Assembly (NCBI GenBank): GCA_024698585.1 | Contig: JAILRB010000041.1 | Coordinates: 1-46,341, forward strand | Direction of reading: 5' to 3' | Origin: Eubacterium sp. | Lineage (GTDB): Bacteria > Bacillota > Clostridia > Lachnospirales > Lachnospiraceae | DNA length: 46,341 nucleotides | Shown here: positions 1 to 8,111 of the stretch, piece by piece | Layout: the number at the start of each line of letters is the position of its first letter | Position numbering within the stretch: position 1 is the stretch's first letter | Made by a program: the position numbers and the translations under genes | The notes under the pieces: generated by a model | The model's database searches: none | What the model was told of the DNA's origin: nothing | The model's input: the letters and a program-made list of their open reading frames with translations, nothing else

Positions 1-273
1 AATGCTTTATCATGGGCTAGTGCTGGCGGTCTGGGATTTAGAGGTTCAAAGAAATCTACTCCTTATGCAGCTCAGATGGCAGCAGAAACTGCTACAAAGG
101 CAGCTTTGGTACATGGTTTAAAATCAGTAGATGTTATGGTAAAGGGTCCAGGATCAGGTAGAGAAGCAGCTATTCGTGCGCTTGCTACATGTGGTCTTGA
201 AGTTACAAGTATTAAAGACGTAACTCCAGTTCCTCATAATGGATGTCGCCCACCAAAACGTAGAAGAGTCTAA
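1..273 (+). CDS. rpsK: 30S ribosomal protein S11, 5'-truncated by window edge
   Basis: The reading frame is open from base 1, so the gene starts before the window; the ATG at 76 is internal. The visible 90 residues contain the S11 core and end in the typical basic tail ([11 protein letters not shown]). S11 sits on the platform of the small subunit next to 16S rRNA helix 45 and the mRNA exit path. The next gene, rpsD, follows after 17 bp, the usual order rpsK-rpsD-rpoA-rplQ at the end of the spc/alpha operon. Family assignment is secure; only the 5' part is missing. Confidence 0.97.
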   Translation, partial: NALSWASAGGLGFRGSKKSTPYAAQMAAETATKAALVHGLKSVDVMVKGPGSGREAAIRALATCGLEVTSIKDVTPVPHNGCRPPKRRRV

Positions 274-290
274 TTTAGGAGGGAATAGAA

Positions 291-884
291 ATGGCAGTAA
301 ATAGAGTTCCTGTTCTTAAAAGATGTAGATCACTTGGATTAGATCCAATATATTTAGGAATAGATAAGAAATCAAATAGAAGTTTAAACAGATCTAACAG
401 AAAGATGAGTGAATACGGACTTCAGTTAAGAGAAAAGCAGAAGGCTAAATTCATCTATGGTGTGTTAGAAAAGCCTTTCAGAAATTACTATAAGAAGGCA
501 CAGAAGCAGGCAGGTCAGACTGGTGAAAACTTAATGATTATGTTAGAAACAAGACTTGATAACGTTGTTTTCCGTATGGGATTTGCCAGAACAAGAAAAG
601 AAGCTAGACAGATTGTAGATCACAAGCATGTTTTAGTAAATGGTAAGCAGGTAAACATTCCTTCTTACTTAATCAAAGCTGGTGATGTTATCGAAATCAA
701 GGAAGACTGCAAGTCATCCCAGAGATATAAAGATATCATCGAAGTAACCGGTGGAAGAACAGTTCCTGGCTGGGTTGAAGTTGACCAGGATAATCTTAAA
801 GGTGAAATCAAGGAACTTCCTAAGAGAGACGAAATTGATGTACCTGTAGATGAAATGCTTATCGTCGAATTATATTCTAAGTAA
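291..884 (+). CDS. rpsD: 30S ribosomal protein S4
   Basis: A 197-residue protein of normal S4 length. The N-terminal domain (about 1-85) is followed by the S4 RNA-binding fold (about 86-150, LETRLDNVVFRMGFARTRKEA and the HVLVNG turn). Only one cysteine lies near the N-terminus, so this is the zinc-free form. S4 is a primary 16S rRNA binder and in many bacteria also a translational repressor of its operon. The ATG at 291 has an AGGAGGG site about 7 bases upstream, and the gene lies 17 bp after rpsK. No separate promoter is visible. Confidence 0.98.
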   Translation: MAVNRVPVLKRCRSLGLDPIYLGIDKKSNRSLNRSNRKMSEYGLQLREKQKAKFIYGVLEKPFRNYYKKAQKQAGQTGENLMIMLETRLDNVVFRMGFARTRKEARQIVDHKHVLVNGKQVNIPSYLIKAGDVIEIKEDCKSSQRYKDIIEVTGGRTVPGWVEVDQDNLKGEIKELPKRDEIDVPVDEMLIVELYSK

Positions 885-943
885 GATTTGAATAATAATT
901 CGGGGAAAGCTTAAGCAATTCCCAATAAAGGAGGGGCTAATTA

Positions 944-1903
944 GTGTTCGATTTTGAGAAACCAAATATTTTAGTAGAAAAATCAGATGATGGAAGATAT
1001 GGAAAGTTTGTTGTAGAACCACTGGAAAGAGGTTATGGAACAACTTTAGGTAATGCTTTGAGAAGAATTATGCTTTCATCATTACCAGGATCCGCTGTAA
1101 GCCAAATCAAGATTGATGGCGTTCTTCATGAATTCAGCTCAATTCCTGGAGTGAAAGAAGATGTTACAGAAATCATTCTGAACATTAAACAGTTGGAAAT
1201 TAAGAATAATAGTACAACAGACGAATCAAAGATTGCGCATATCGATGCAACTGGAGATTGTGTAGTAACAGCTGGCGATATCCAGGTAGACTCTGATATT
1301 GAAATCTTAAACCCAGATTTAGTAATTGCTACATTAAATGGTGGAGCTGATAGTAAGCTTAGCATGGAATTGGTAATTACCAAAGGTAGAGGTTATGTGA
1401 GTTCAGAAAAGAACAAAAACGATAGCTTACCAATTGGAGTTATTTCAGTCGATTCTATCTACACACCAGTAGAAAGAGTAAACATGGCTGTTGAAAATAC
1501 TCGTGTAGGTCAGGTTACTGACTTCGATAAGCTTACATTAGATGTTTATACTAACGGAACATTAGATACTGATGAAGCTGTTAGCTTGGCATCAAAAGTT
1601 CTATGCGAACACTTAAAATTATTTATCAATTTATCTGAAACTTCAAAGGACATTGAAGTTATTGCAGAACCGGTTGATGACGAAATTGACAAAGTGTTAG
1701 AAATGAACATTGATGAATTAGAATTATCAGTTCGTTCATATAATTGTTTGAAGAGAGCCGGTATCAATACAGTTGAGGAATTAGTTAACAAGACTCCAGA
1801 CGATATGATGAAGGTTAGAAATCTTGGTCGTAAGTCTTTAGAGGAAGTTCTTGCTAAATTAAAAGAACTCAACCTTGAATTGAGACAGGGCGACGAAAAC
1901 TAA
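944..1903 (+). CDS. rpoA: DNA-directed RNA polymerase alpha subunit
   Basis: A 319-residue alpha subunit. The N-terminal dimerisation and assembly domain covers about residues 1-230. A flexible linker leads to the C-terminal domain (about 250-312), where the DNA- and activator-binding helix-hairpin-helix elements are visible ([24 protein letters not shown]). It starts with GTG at 944, supported by GGAGGGG at 930-936. The 59-bp gap after rpsD contains only a weak G-rich/C-rich inverted repeat. The stop codon lies inside the first of several hairpins that separate it from rplQ. Confidence 0.98.
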   Translation: MFDFEKPNILVEKSDDGRYGKFVVEPLERGYGTTLGNALRRIMLSSLPGSAVSQIKIDGVLHEFSSIPGVKEDVTEIILNIKQLEIKNNSTTDESKIAHIDATGDCVVTAGDIQVDSDIEILNPDLVIATLNGGADSKLSMELVITKGRGYVSSEKNKNDSLPIGVISVDSIYTPVERVNMAVENTRVGQVTDFDKLTLDVYTNGTLDTDEAVSLASKVLCEHLKLFINLSETSKDIEVIAEPVDDEIDKVLEMNIDELELSVRSYNCLKRAGINTVEELVNKTPDDMMKVRNLGRKSLEEVLAKLKELNLELRQGDEN

Positions 1904-1990
1904 TAAACGTAGTTTATTAGAACCGGTGAAAGCACGATAACATTTCTTAGTGCATCACCGATGAATGCTTCTGACCAAAGGTGGAAGCTA
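1900..1990 (+). promoter_or_regulatory. Structured rpoA-rplQ intergenic leader (three stem-loops)
   Basis: Three consecutive inverted repeats fill the 107-bp gap before rplQ. The first has perfect 9-bp arms (1900-1908 with 1912-1920). The second is a two-part stem (CGGTGA 1924-1929 with TCACCG 1955-1960, and GCAC 1932-1935 with GTGC 1950-1953). A weaker third pairs GCTTC with GAAGC around 1967-1988, just before the rplQ ribosome binding site. There is no U-run, so these are not classical terminators. A role in RNA processing or in ribosomal-protein feedback on rplQ is inference. Confidence 0.5.
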
Positions 1991-2010
1991 CACAAACAGG
2001 AGGTAAAGAA

Positions 2011-2538
2011 ATGGCAGGTTATAGAAAACTTGGAAGAACTTCAAGTCAGAGAAAAGCTTTAATTAGAGGCCAGGTTACAAGTCTTTTAAATAACGGTAAA
2101 ATTGTTACTACTGAAGCTCGTGCTAAGGAAATCAGCAAAGTTGCTGAAGGACTTATCGCTTTAGCTGTAAAAGAAAAAGACAATTTTGACGAAGCAGAAG
2201 TAACTGCAAAGGTTGCTCGCAAAGACAAAGATGGCAAGAGAGTTAAAGAAGTTGTCGATGGCAAGAAAGTTACAGTATATGATGAAGTAAAGAAAACTAT
2301 CAAAAAAGATCAGCCTTCACGTCTCCATGCAAGACGTCAGATGAACAAAGTTCTTTACACAGTTACAAACAATGAAACTGGAAAGAAGAAGGATGCTAAG
2401 AAGGTTGACTTAACAAACAAGTTATTTGAAGAAATTGCTCCAAAGTATGCAGACCGTAAGGGTGGATACACAAGAATCGTTAAGATTGGTCTCCGTAAAG
2501 GTGACGCAGCAATGGAAGTACTTTTAGAACTTGTGTAA
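2011..2538 (+). CDS. rplQ: 50S ribosomal protein L17 (long form)
   Basis: L17 binds 23S rRNA near the peptide exit tunnel. The start at ATG 2011 ([16 protein letters not shown]) is chosen because AGGAGGT at 1998-2004 is ideally spaced; an in-frame GTG at 1981 would place that site inside the gene. The product is 175 residues, against roughly 115-130 in most bacteria. The extra length is a lysine-rich insertion at about residues 54-103, between the LIALA helix and the conserved LHARRQ motif. The C-terminal GGYTRI and RKGDAA blocks are intact, so this looks like a functional lineage-specific form. Confidence 0.96.
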   Translation: MAGYRKLGRTSSQRKALIRGQVTSLLNNGKIVTTEARAKEISKVAEGLIALAVKEKDNFDEAEVTAKVARKDKDGKRVKEVVDGKKVTVYDEVKKTIKKDQPSRLHARRQMNKVLYTVTNNETGKKKDAKKVDLTNKLFEEIAPKYADRKGGYTRIVKIGLRKGDAAMEVLLELV

Positions 2539-2545
2539 ACAATGA

Positions 2546-2694
2546 GTCCTAGTGACTAGATATAAAAAAAGCGTTTGGGTTGTGCTTGCACAAAACCCAA
2601 ATGCTTTTTTTTATATCTAGCATGACATTCGGCGAATGTCATGCAGGGGGAAGAAAGGGGACAAAGTCCCCGTTCTTCCCCCTGTCACTAGGAC
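2546..2694. repeat. Nested palindromic element: outer stem enclosing three hairpins
   Basis: A 149-bp element whose ends, 2546-2556 and 2684-2694, are a perfect 11-bp inverted repeat (GTCCTAGTGAC / GTCACTAGGAC). Inside lie three further stems placed end to end: 2557-2619 (a long stem containing A/T runs), 2620-2644 (perfect 12-bp arms) and 2645-2683 (11-bp outer arms plus GGGGAC/GTCCCC inner arms). Fully paired it would form a cloverleaf or four-way junction as RNA or cruciform DNA. It resembles MITE- or REP-like elements; the GGGGAC...GTCCCC core is reminiscent of clostridial REP-type repeats, but that link is a guess. A short ORF spanning it appears to be a by-product of the repeat. Confidence 0.75.
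2557..2619 (+). terminator. Rho-independent terminator of the rpsK-rplQ operon
   Basis: The first inner hairpin of the nested element has a GTTTGGGTT / AACCCAAAT stem flanked by seven A on the left and eight T on the right, then extended by complementary TAGATATA arms. It therefore reads as a bidirectional terminator 18 bp after the rplQ stop. It may have been recruited from, or be part of, the repeat. Confidence 0.75.
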
Positions 2695-2813
2695 ATATTG
2701 TATCTATAAGTTTAAGGCTGATTGTGTGCCGTTCTAAAACTTTTGCTTGCTTTTTTTATAACAACTTAGTATAGTATAGTTCGGGCAATTTACTAAAGAG
2801 AGGAAAGGAAATT

Positions 2814-4298
2814 ATGATTAATCCGTTTGGAATTATTGCCACAAATTTGATTGATGTTCTGGCCTATTGGAATGAACATACCCATTGGCTGAATGCAATT
2901 CTTGGAACATTGATGTTTATTTTTGGCATCGTGGATAAACCATATAGAGTGTTAGGATTATTTTTTACTCGAAAATTTAAACCGGCGAAACTCTATCATA
3001 AGTATGCGATTGTCATTCCTGCCAGAAATGAACAGGCTGTAATTGGAAACTTGATTGATAGTATTAAAAAACAGGATTATCCACAAGAACTGATTACGAT
3101 TTTTGTTGTTGCGGATAATTGTACTGATGATACAGCAAAGGTGGCTCGTGAAAAGGGTGCAATCTGTTATGAACATAATAATCCGAACGAGCGAACAAAG
3201 GGATTCGGACTTCGTTATCTATTTGATCGCATTAAAGAGGATTATGGAATAGAAGCTTTTGAAGGCTATTTCATCTTTGACTCGGATAATTTGCTAAAGG
3301 GAGATTACATTTCAAGAATGAATGACTCCTTTGACGCTGGTGAGAAGATTATTACGTCTTATCGTAATACGAAGAACTTTTCTGAAAATTGGATCGCATC
3401 AACTTATGCATTGCATTGGCTTCGTTCTATCAGAACGAGACATCGTGCAAGATCAGTGTTGCATTTGGCGACAAATATTCAGGGAACCGGATTCTTGTTT
3501 GCAAATGAAGTCGTTAAGGATGGATGGAAGTATACGTCTTTAACAGAAGATAGAGCATTGACGGCAGATAGTGTTGTTGCCGGATATGAGATTACATATA
3601 ATAATGATGCGGTGTTTTATGACGAACAGCCGGTCAGCCTTCGTGTGGCATTGCGTCAGCGACTTCGTTGGTCCAAAGGTCACTTACAGGCGTTTGCAGA
3701 AAGTGGATGGGGATTGTTTAAGCATATCTTTGTGGATAATCATTCTGTTCATAAACCAACAGATAAGTGGTATAACTATCCATGGAGAACGTTCCGCTAT
3801 CGTTTTATGTCCTTTGATACGTTCTGTCAGTTGTTGCCTAAGAACATCATTAACATTGCAAAGTGGATTGTGTTCCGTTTGATTTTATTCCCGTTCTGGT
3901 GCTGGAAGAGCGGACTTAGTCAGTGTATTATGGACTCCGGAACATTCTTAGATAAGATGTTCCATAAGATTGTAGGAGCGCACTTATGCGTGGTATTGGA
4001 TCCCGGTGCGAAATCCTTCCTGATGGGAATTTTATTAATGATTTGGTTGAGAATTCTTTATCGAATCGGAAAATATTTTGTTAATATTATCGAAGCAGTT
4101 TATCTGTTTATTATTGAATATAAGCGTATGATCAAGATTCCGTTCTGGAAGAAGGTTCTGTACTGTATTACATGGCCGACCTTTGATATCATTGGTCGAT
4201 ATACTCAGTATGTCGCTCTGTTTAAGAAAGTTGAATGGAAACCGATTCCTCATGAAAGTAAAGTTACCATTGAGGATATTAATGCGAATAGTAATTAA
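2814..4298 (+). CDS. Processive-type family 2 glycosyltransferase, membrane-bound
   Basis: A 494-residue GT2 enzyme. The N-terminus has a membrane segment (about 20-50). The GT-A domain follows, with VIPARNEQ, an ADNCTDDT nucleotide-sugar region and a metal-binding DSD (FDSDN). Downstream come the TED motif (SLTEDRALTAD) and QRLRW, the Q-x-x-R-W signature of processive enzymes such as cellulose, hyaluronan and poly-GlcNAc synthases. Several hydrophobic segments fill the C-terminal third. It probably polymerises or transfers a sugar at the cytoplasmic face of the membrane; the sugar cannot be told from sequence. The start has AGGAAAGG upstream. It stands alone and is convergent with the LTA-synthase-like gene. 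Confidence 0.85.
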   Translation: MINPFGIIATNLIDVLAYWNEHTHWLNAILGTLMFIFGIVDKPYRVLGLFFTRKFKPAKLYHKYAIVIPARNEQAVIGNLIDSIKKQDYPQELITIFVVADNCTDDTAKVAREKGAICYEHNNPNERTKGFGLRYLFDRIKEDYGIEAFEGYFIFDSDNLLKGDYISRMNDSFDAGEKIITSYRNTKNFSENWIASTYALHWLRSIRTRHRARSVLHLATNIQGTGFLFANEVVKDGWKYTSLTEDRALTADSVVAGYEITYNNDAVFYDEQPVSLRVALRQRLRWSKGHLQAFAESGWGLFKHIFVDNHSVHKPTDKWYNYPWRTFRYRFMSFDTFCQLLPKNIINIAKWIVFRLILFPFWCWKSGLSQCIMDSGTFLDKMFHKIVGAHLCVVLDPGAKSFLMGILLMIWLRILYRIGKYFVNIIEAVYLFIIEYKRMIKIPFWKKVLYCITWPTFDIIGRYTQYVALFKKVEWKPIPHESKVTIEDINANSN

Positions 4299-4339
4299 AA
4301 AAACCGTTCATTGTGTTTTATCACAATGAACGGTTTTTT
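4298..4339. terminator. Bidirectional terminator between convergent genes
   Basis: Perfect arms of 18 bp (CCGTTCATTGTG / CACAATGAACGG plus flanking A and T runs) with a six-base loop. The A-run on one side and T-run on the other let it serve the GT2 gene on the + strand and the sulfatase gene on the - strand. Confidence 0.92.
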
Positions 4340-4345
4340 AGATGT

Positions 4346-6256
4346 TTACTTAGAAGAAGAAAAATAGTCGAATTTAAGGGTTAAATCATTCTTTCTGATG
4401 ATTTTATGAATCAAATCTGAAGTTTCCTTAATATCCGAATTTTTCATGCTCTCGCCGTAGGTTACTTTATTGTTTTCTACATAAGACTTTCCGTTATACC
4501 AGGAATAGTCGCTGAAGAAAGCGTACCCTTTACGGTTCGGGTCCAAGGCATCCGTGCCTAAATAGTTATTACTATTATATTTGATTCCAAACAAGTTGAG
4601 AACCGTTGGAAGAATATCAATCTGCATGGTTGTGGTCTGAATATCTGTCGGCTGATAAGCTTCCTTGTCACCACAGTATATAAAGAGTGGTGTGTTATTA
4701 ATCAGGTTGTTAGAGGTTACTTTATATTTGTCTAAAATACTCTTATCTTTTAAGGTGTACAGATAATGATCGGCATAAGCCACGATTACTGTATTTTCTA
4801 AAAGGTTTCGTTCTTTTAAGCGTTCTATCATCATCGATACCATTTTATCGGTTTCTTCTACACATAGGTTTACGCAATCCTCTTCTGTCAATGCATCAAT
4901 CTGAGTCTTTAAGGAATATTTTTCTTCTGCCAGCATCTTGCTGGTGGCCTTGTGAGGATTAAAAGGTGTATGTGGTGTGTAGGAGATGATATAATCGACA
5001 AATTTTTCTCCCGGCTTGTGATCAAACATTAATTTTTCAAAAGTGTTGTTTGCAATTAATTCCCGGTCTAATTCGTATTTGTCATCTTTATAATCCACAA
5101 TATCAATGAGACCATAATAGTTATCGTATCCCCAACTTTCATAATTGATTGCACGGGAGTAGAATTCGCCGCTGTTCATATGGAAAGCATTCACGCTGTA
5201 GCCGGCTTCCTTGAAAAGCTTTGGCATGGTGTATGGGAATGTGTTCTTATTATAGTTATATACATTTTCAATGTATGAAATCGGAGTAGTGAATCCGGTG
5301 TTTACTGCAAATTCGGAATTGAATGTGGAACCGCCTCCGGTGTAGAGGGAATAATGGTCCGTGAAATTAATGCTGTCCTGCATTAAATGATACAGGGTTG
5401 GGGTGTGCTTTTCGTTGAGCGCCCAATTGTCCATTCCTTCTAATTGGAGGAAGATAACATTCTTTCCTTCAAAAATTCCGGTGTAGTCATTCGGTGTATG
5501 TGGATCATCGGCTGTATATATTTCGTCCAGGAAATCCTTATCTTTTTTACTGATTTTTTCTTCCGGTTTTAAGAATTCAATGTAGAAACTTCTAGCAGTG
5601 TATTCGTATAAACCAGCGACCTTCATGCTCTTATTAGGTTCATTGAAGTGGTTATATACAACACGGTCGTTCTTAAAGTTTTTCCATTCCAACTCATTGC
5701 CACTTCCGTAGAATAACGGCATTATGGCATGAAGTAAAATGAAAATGACAATGACTTTACCCATTTTCTTAAAATGGAACTGGGTTCGTTTTCTCATCTT
5801 GATAAATACCACCAGGGCAATGATGAAAATAATGACTGCAAAAACATAAATGAGTTTATTTGCCCCCAGGATGGTGTCCATGACATAATCTTTTCCTTCG
5901 CCGGTTGATTCCAAAAGGTTCGGGCTGAAATAGTATTTTGTCATGGAAAAATAAATATTGTTAACCAGATAAAGGAACATTGCAAAGAAAAAGAAAATCC
6001 AGTAAGCCAGCATCTCAAAAATGCCCTTTAAATTTATGATGATTCCAACGAAAAGGAAAATCCATAAAAAGGTAAATAAATTAGGCATTGGGAAAAATAC
6101 CGGATAGTAATCGATGTGCCCTAAAATTCTGGTTACGAGGTCCATCAGAAAATATGGAATGGCTGCATAAAAGCCATAGCGATATTTAAACGTGAACTTT
6201 TTTGCTTTTTCCATGAAAGGCTCTGCCTTCTTCTTTAGATTTTTTAAAAATTTCAT
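4346..6256 (-). CDS. LTA synthase-like sulfatase-fold phosphoglycerol transferase
   Basis: A 636-residue membrane enzyme. About five N-terminal membrane spans (residues about 30-200) are followed by an extracellular sulfatase-fold domain. The QLEGMDNW metal-site region, GGSTFNSEF with Thr311 as the expected nucleophile, and YADHYLY near the C-terminus all match the LtaS family, which builds polyglycerol-phosphate on a lipid anchor from phosphatidylglycerol. The start at 6256 is chosen over an upstream in-frame ATG because AAAGGA lies about 7 bases before it. A -35/-10 pair is visible upstream. Related enzymes also make LTA primers or add phosphoglycerol to other glycans, so the exact product is open. 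Confidence 0.85.
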   Translation of the reverse strand: MKFLKNLKKKAEPFMEKAKKFTFKYRYGFYAAIPYFLMDLVTRILGHIDYYPVFFPMPNLFTFLWIFLFVGIIINLKGIFEMLAYWIFFFFAMFLYLVNNIYFSMTKYYFSPNLLESTGEGKDYVMDTILGANKLIYVFAVIIFIIALVVFIKMRKRTQFHFKKMGKVIVIFILLHAIMPLFYGSGNELEWKNFKNDRVVYNHFNEPNKSMKVAGLYEYTARSFYIEFLKPEEKISKKDKDFLDEIYTADDPHTPNDYTGIFEGKNVIFLQLEGMDNWALNEKHTPTLYHLMQDSINFTDHYSLYTGGGSTFNSEFAVNTGFTTPISYIENVYNYNKNTFPYTMPKLFKEAGYSVNAFHMNSGEFYSRAINYESWGYDNYYGLIDIVDYKDDKYELDRELIANNTFEKLMFDHKPGEKFVDYIISYTPHTPFNPHKATSKMLAEEKYSLKTQIDALTEEDCVNLCVEETDKMVSMMIERLKERNLLENTVIVAYADHYLYTLKDKSILDKYKVTSNNLINNTPLFIYCGDKEAYQPTDIQTTTMQIDILPTVLNLFGIKYNSNNYLGTDALDPNRKGYAFFSDYSWYNGKSYVENNKVTYGESMKNSDIKETSDLIHKIIRKNDLTLKFDYFSSSK

Positions 6257-6296
6257 AGAAATGTCCTTTCTATATAGATGTAATTTGTACAATCCT

Positions 6297-6324
6297 ATTA
6301 TATAAAGTTAATAAAATAATACAA
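6297..6324 (-). promoter_or_regulatory. Promoter of the LTA synthase-like gene
   Basis: Read on the - strand: TTGTAT (6319-6324), a 16-bp spacer, then a consensus TATAAT (6297-6302), about 40 bp before the start codon. Confidence 0.6.
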
Positions 6325-6352
6325 GAAGTTTCGAATGAAAAAGTGGGGAATG

Positions 6353-6381
6353 TTGCAAAAATGGCTTAAATACAATACAAT
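6353..6381 (+). promoter_or_regulatory. Promoter of the ecfA1-ecfA2-ecfT-truA operon
   Basis: TTGCAA (6353-6358), a 17-bp spacer and TACAAT (6376-6381), 24 bp before the ecfA1 start. It is back to back with the promoter of the divergent sulfatase gene. Confidence 0.6.
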
Positions 6382-6405
6382 AAACGAGTTGATAAGGAGA
6401 TGTAA

Positions 6406-7245
6406 ATGAGTATTCTGAAAGTGAATGATTTAGTCTATGATTATATGGACGAAGAAGAAAAAAAACGTGCATTAAACGGTGTAAATCTGGAAGTGGAGCC
6501 AGGGCAGTTTGTTGCGATTCTGGGTCACAATGGATCTGGAAAATCCTCACTGGCAAAGCAGATGAATCGATTGCTTTTGCCAACGGAAGGAACGGTCTGG
6601 GTTGATGGAATTGATACGAAGGATGGAGAACGTCTCTGGGAGATTCGTCAGAAGGCTGGAATGGTATTTCAGAATCCGGATAATCAGATTGTGGCAACCA
6701 TGGTAGAGGAGGATGTGGCTTTTGGACCGGAAAACCTTCAGGTACCAACGAAAGATATCTGGAGTCGGGTGGAAAATGCTATGAAATCTGTAGGAATTTC
6801 CAAACTTCGACATAAATCCCCGATGGAATTGTCAGGCGGGCAAAAGCAGAGAGTAGCTATTGCCGGAATTATTGCCATGGAACCGAAGTGCATTGTTTTA
6901 GATGAACCTACGGCGATGCTTGATCCTACAGGCAGAAAAGAAGTTCTTACAACGCTTCACAGACTGAATAGGGATAAGGGCATTACAATCATACTCATTA
7001 CGCATCATATGGAAGAAACGGTAGAAGCGGATCGGATTTTTGTTTTGAATCACGGAGAAGTGGTAGAACAGGGAACACCGAGAGAAGTCTTTTCTAAAGT
7101 GGAAGAATTGAAAACTTACGGATTGGAAGTGCCACAGGTAACGGAACTTGCTTTTGAACTAAAAAAAGAAGGGGTGCCGTTAACGGATGGTATTCTGACA
7201 GCGAAGGAACTGGTTGCGGAATTGGAACGATTGAAGGAACAATAA
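6406..7245 (+). CDS. ecfA1: Energy-coupling factor transporter ATPase A1
   Basis: A 279-residue ABC ATPase of the ECF (vitamin and micronutrient) importers. It shows Walker A (GHNGSGKSS, about residues 45-53), the Q-loop (FQNPDNQ), the ABC signature (LSGGQKQR), Walker B ([12 protein letters not shown]) and the switch histidine (ITHH). It pairs with EcfA2 on the cytoplasmic face of EcfT and powers several interchangeable S-components encoded elsewhere. AAGGAGA precedes the ATG. It is the first gene of a four- or five-gene operon. Confidence 0.96.
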   Translation: MSILKVNDLVYDYMDEEEKKRALNGVNLEVEPGQFVAILGHNGSGKSSLAKQMNRLLLPTEGTVWVDGIDTKDGERLWEIRQKAGMVFQNPDNQIVATMVEEDVAFGPENLQVPTKDIWSRVENAMKSVGISKLRHKSPMELSGGQKQRVAIAGIIAMEPKCIVLDEPTAMLDPTGRKEVLTTLHRLNRDKGITIILITHHMEETVEADRIFVLNHGEVVEQGTPREVFSKVEELKTYGLEVPQVTELAFELKKEGVPLTDGILTAKELVAELERLKEQ

Positions 7246-7246
7246 T

Positions 7247-8095
7247 ATGAGTATTCGATTAGAAAATGTAAGTTATAGATATGGAAAAGGAACCAGCACG
7301 GAAACGGTTGCTCTAAAACAGGTTCATCTGGAAATTCACAGGGATGAGTTTGTGGCGGTTATTGGGCACACCGGATCAGGAAAATCTACATTGATTCAAC
7401 AGTTCAATGGATTGGAAAAGCCGGATGAAGGGAGTGTTTCTTTTGATGGAATGGATATCTGGCAGAAAGGTTATGACCGCAGATTTTTGCGTTGCCGTGT
7501 GGGCCTGGTATTTCAATATCCGGAGTATCAGCTATTTGAGGAGACGGTATTGAAAGATGTTTGCTTCGGACCGTTAAATAAGCAGTTGGGTCAGGAAGAA
7601 GCAGAACAAAAAGCAAAAGAAGCATTGGCTCTGGTAGGCATCGGGGAAGACGTTTATGATGTGTCTCCTTTTGAATTGTCCGGGGGCCAAAAACGAAGGG
7701 TTGCCATTGCGGGAATTCTTGCAATGGAACCGGAATACTTGATTATGGATGAACCAACTGCAGGTCTGGATCCGAAAGGAAGAAATCAGATTCTAAAGTT
7801 GGTGTCGCGGTTACATAAAGAAAAGGGAATGGGCATTATTTTGGTGTCTCATAGCATGGAGGATGTAGCAAAGTATGCCAGTCGCATCATTGTAATGAAT
7901 CAGGGGATGGTGGCAATGGATGATACGCCTGCCGGCGTTTTTAAAAAATATAAGGAATTGGAAGCAATGGGACTGGCTGCACCACAGATTTGCTATCTGA
8001 TGAATGAATTAAAACGGAAAGGCTTTCCGGTAGATGAAGACGTAATTGATTTAGAAAAAGCAAAACAAAGCATTTTGGCGTGCGTAAAACATTAA
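7247..8095 (+). CDS. ecfA2: Energy-coupling factor transporter ATPase A2
   Basis: A 282-residue partner of EcfA1, starting one base after its stop. It has Walker A (GHTGSGKST), Q-loop (FQYPEYQ), signature (LSGGQKRR), Walker B (YLIMDEPTAGLD) and switch histidine (VSHSMED). The C-terminal tail after about residue 230 is the extra dimerisation domain of EcfA proteins. The A1/A2 pair followed by ecfT and truA is conserved Firmicutes gene order. Confidence 0.96.
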   Translation: MSIRLENVSYRYGKGTSTETVALKQVHLEIHRDEFVAVIGHTGSGKSTLIQQFNGLEKPDEGSVSFDGMDIWQKGYDRRFLRCRVGLVFQYPEYQLFEETVLKDVCFGPLNKQLGQEEAEQKAKEALALVGIGEDVYDVSPFELSGGQKRRVAIAGILAMEPEYLIMDEPTAGLDPKGRNQILKLVSRLHKEKGMGIILVSHSMEDVAKYASRIIVMNQGMVAMDDTPAGVFKKYKELEAMGLAAPQICYLMNELKRKGFPVDEDVIDLEKAKQSILACVKH

Positions 8096-8111
8096 AGAGC
8101 AGGAGAGGACA

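Noticed and set aside
2580-2774. Short ORF of 64 codons across the nested palindrome
   Set aside because: It follows the hairpin sequences, has no ribosome binding site and no recognisable protein pattern; it is best explained by the repeat.
2752-2780. TATAGT at 2775-2780 as promoter of the GT2 gene
   Set aside because: The -10-like hexamer is plausible, but the position of the -35 box holds only a T-run, so I did not list it.
6308-6748. 146-codon ORF on the - strand over the start of ecfA1
   Set aside because: Antisense to a secure ABC ATPase gene, Pro/His-rich with no start signal; a coding shadow.
6406-8095. ecfA1 and ecfA2 as a recent tandem duplication
   Set aside because: They are the two ancient, diverged halves of the ECF module found side by side throughout Firmicutes.
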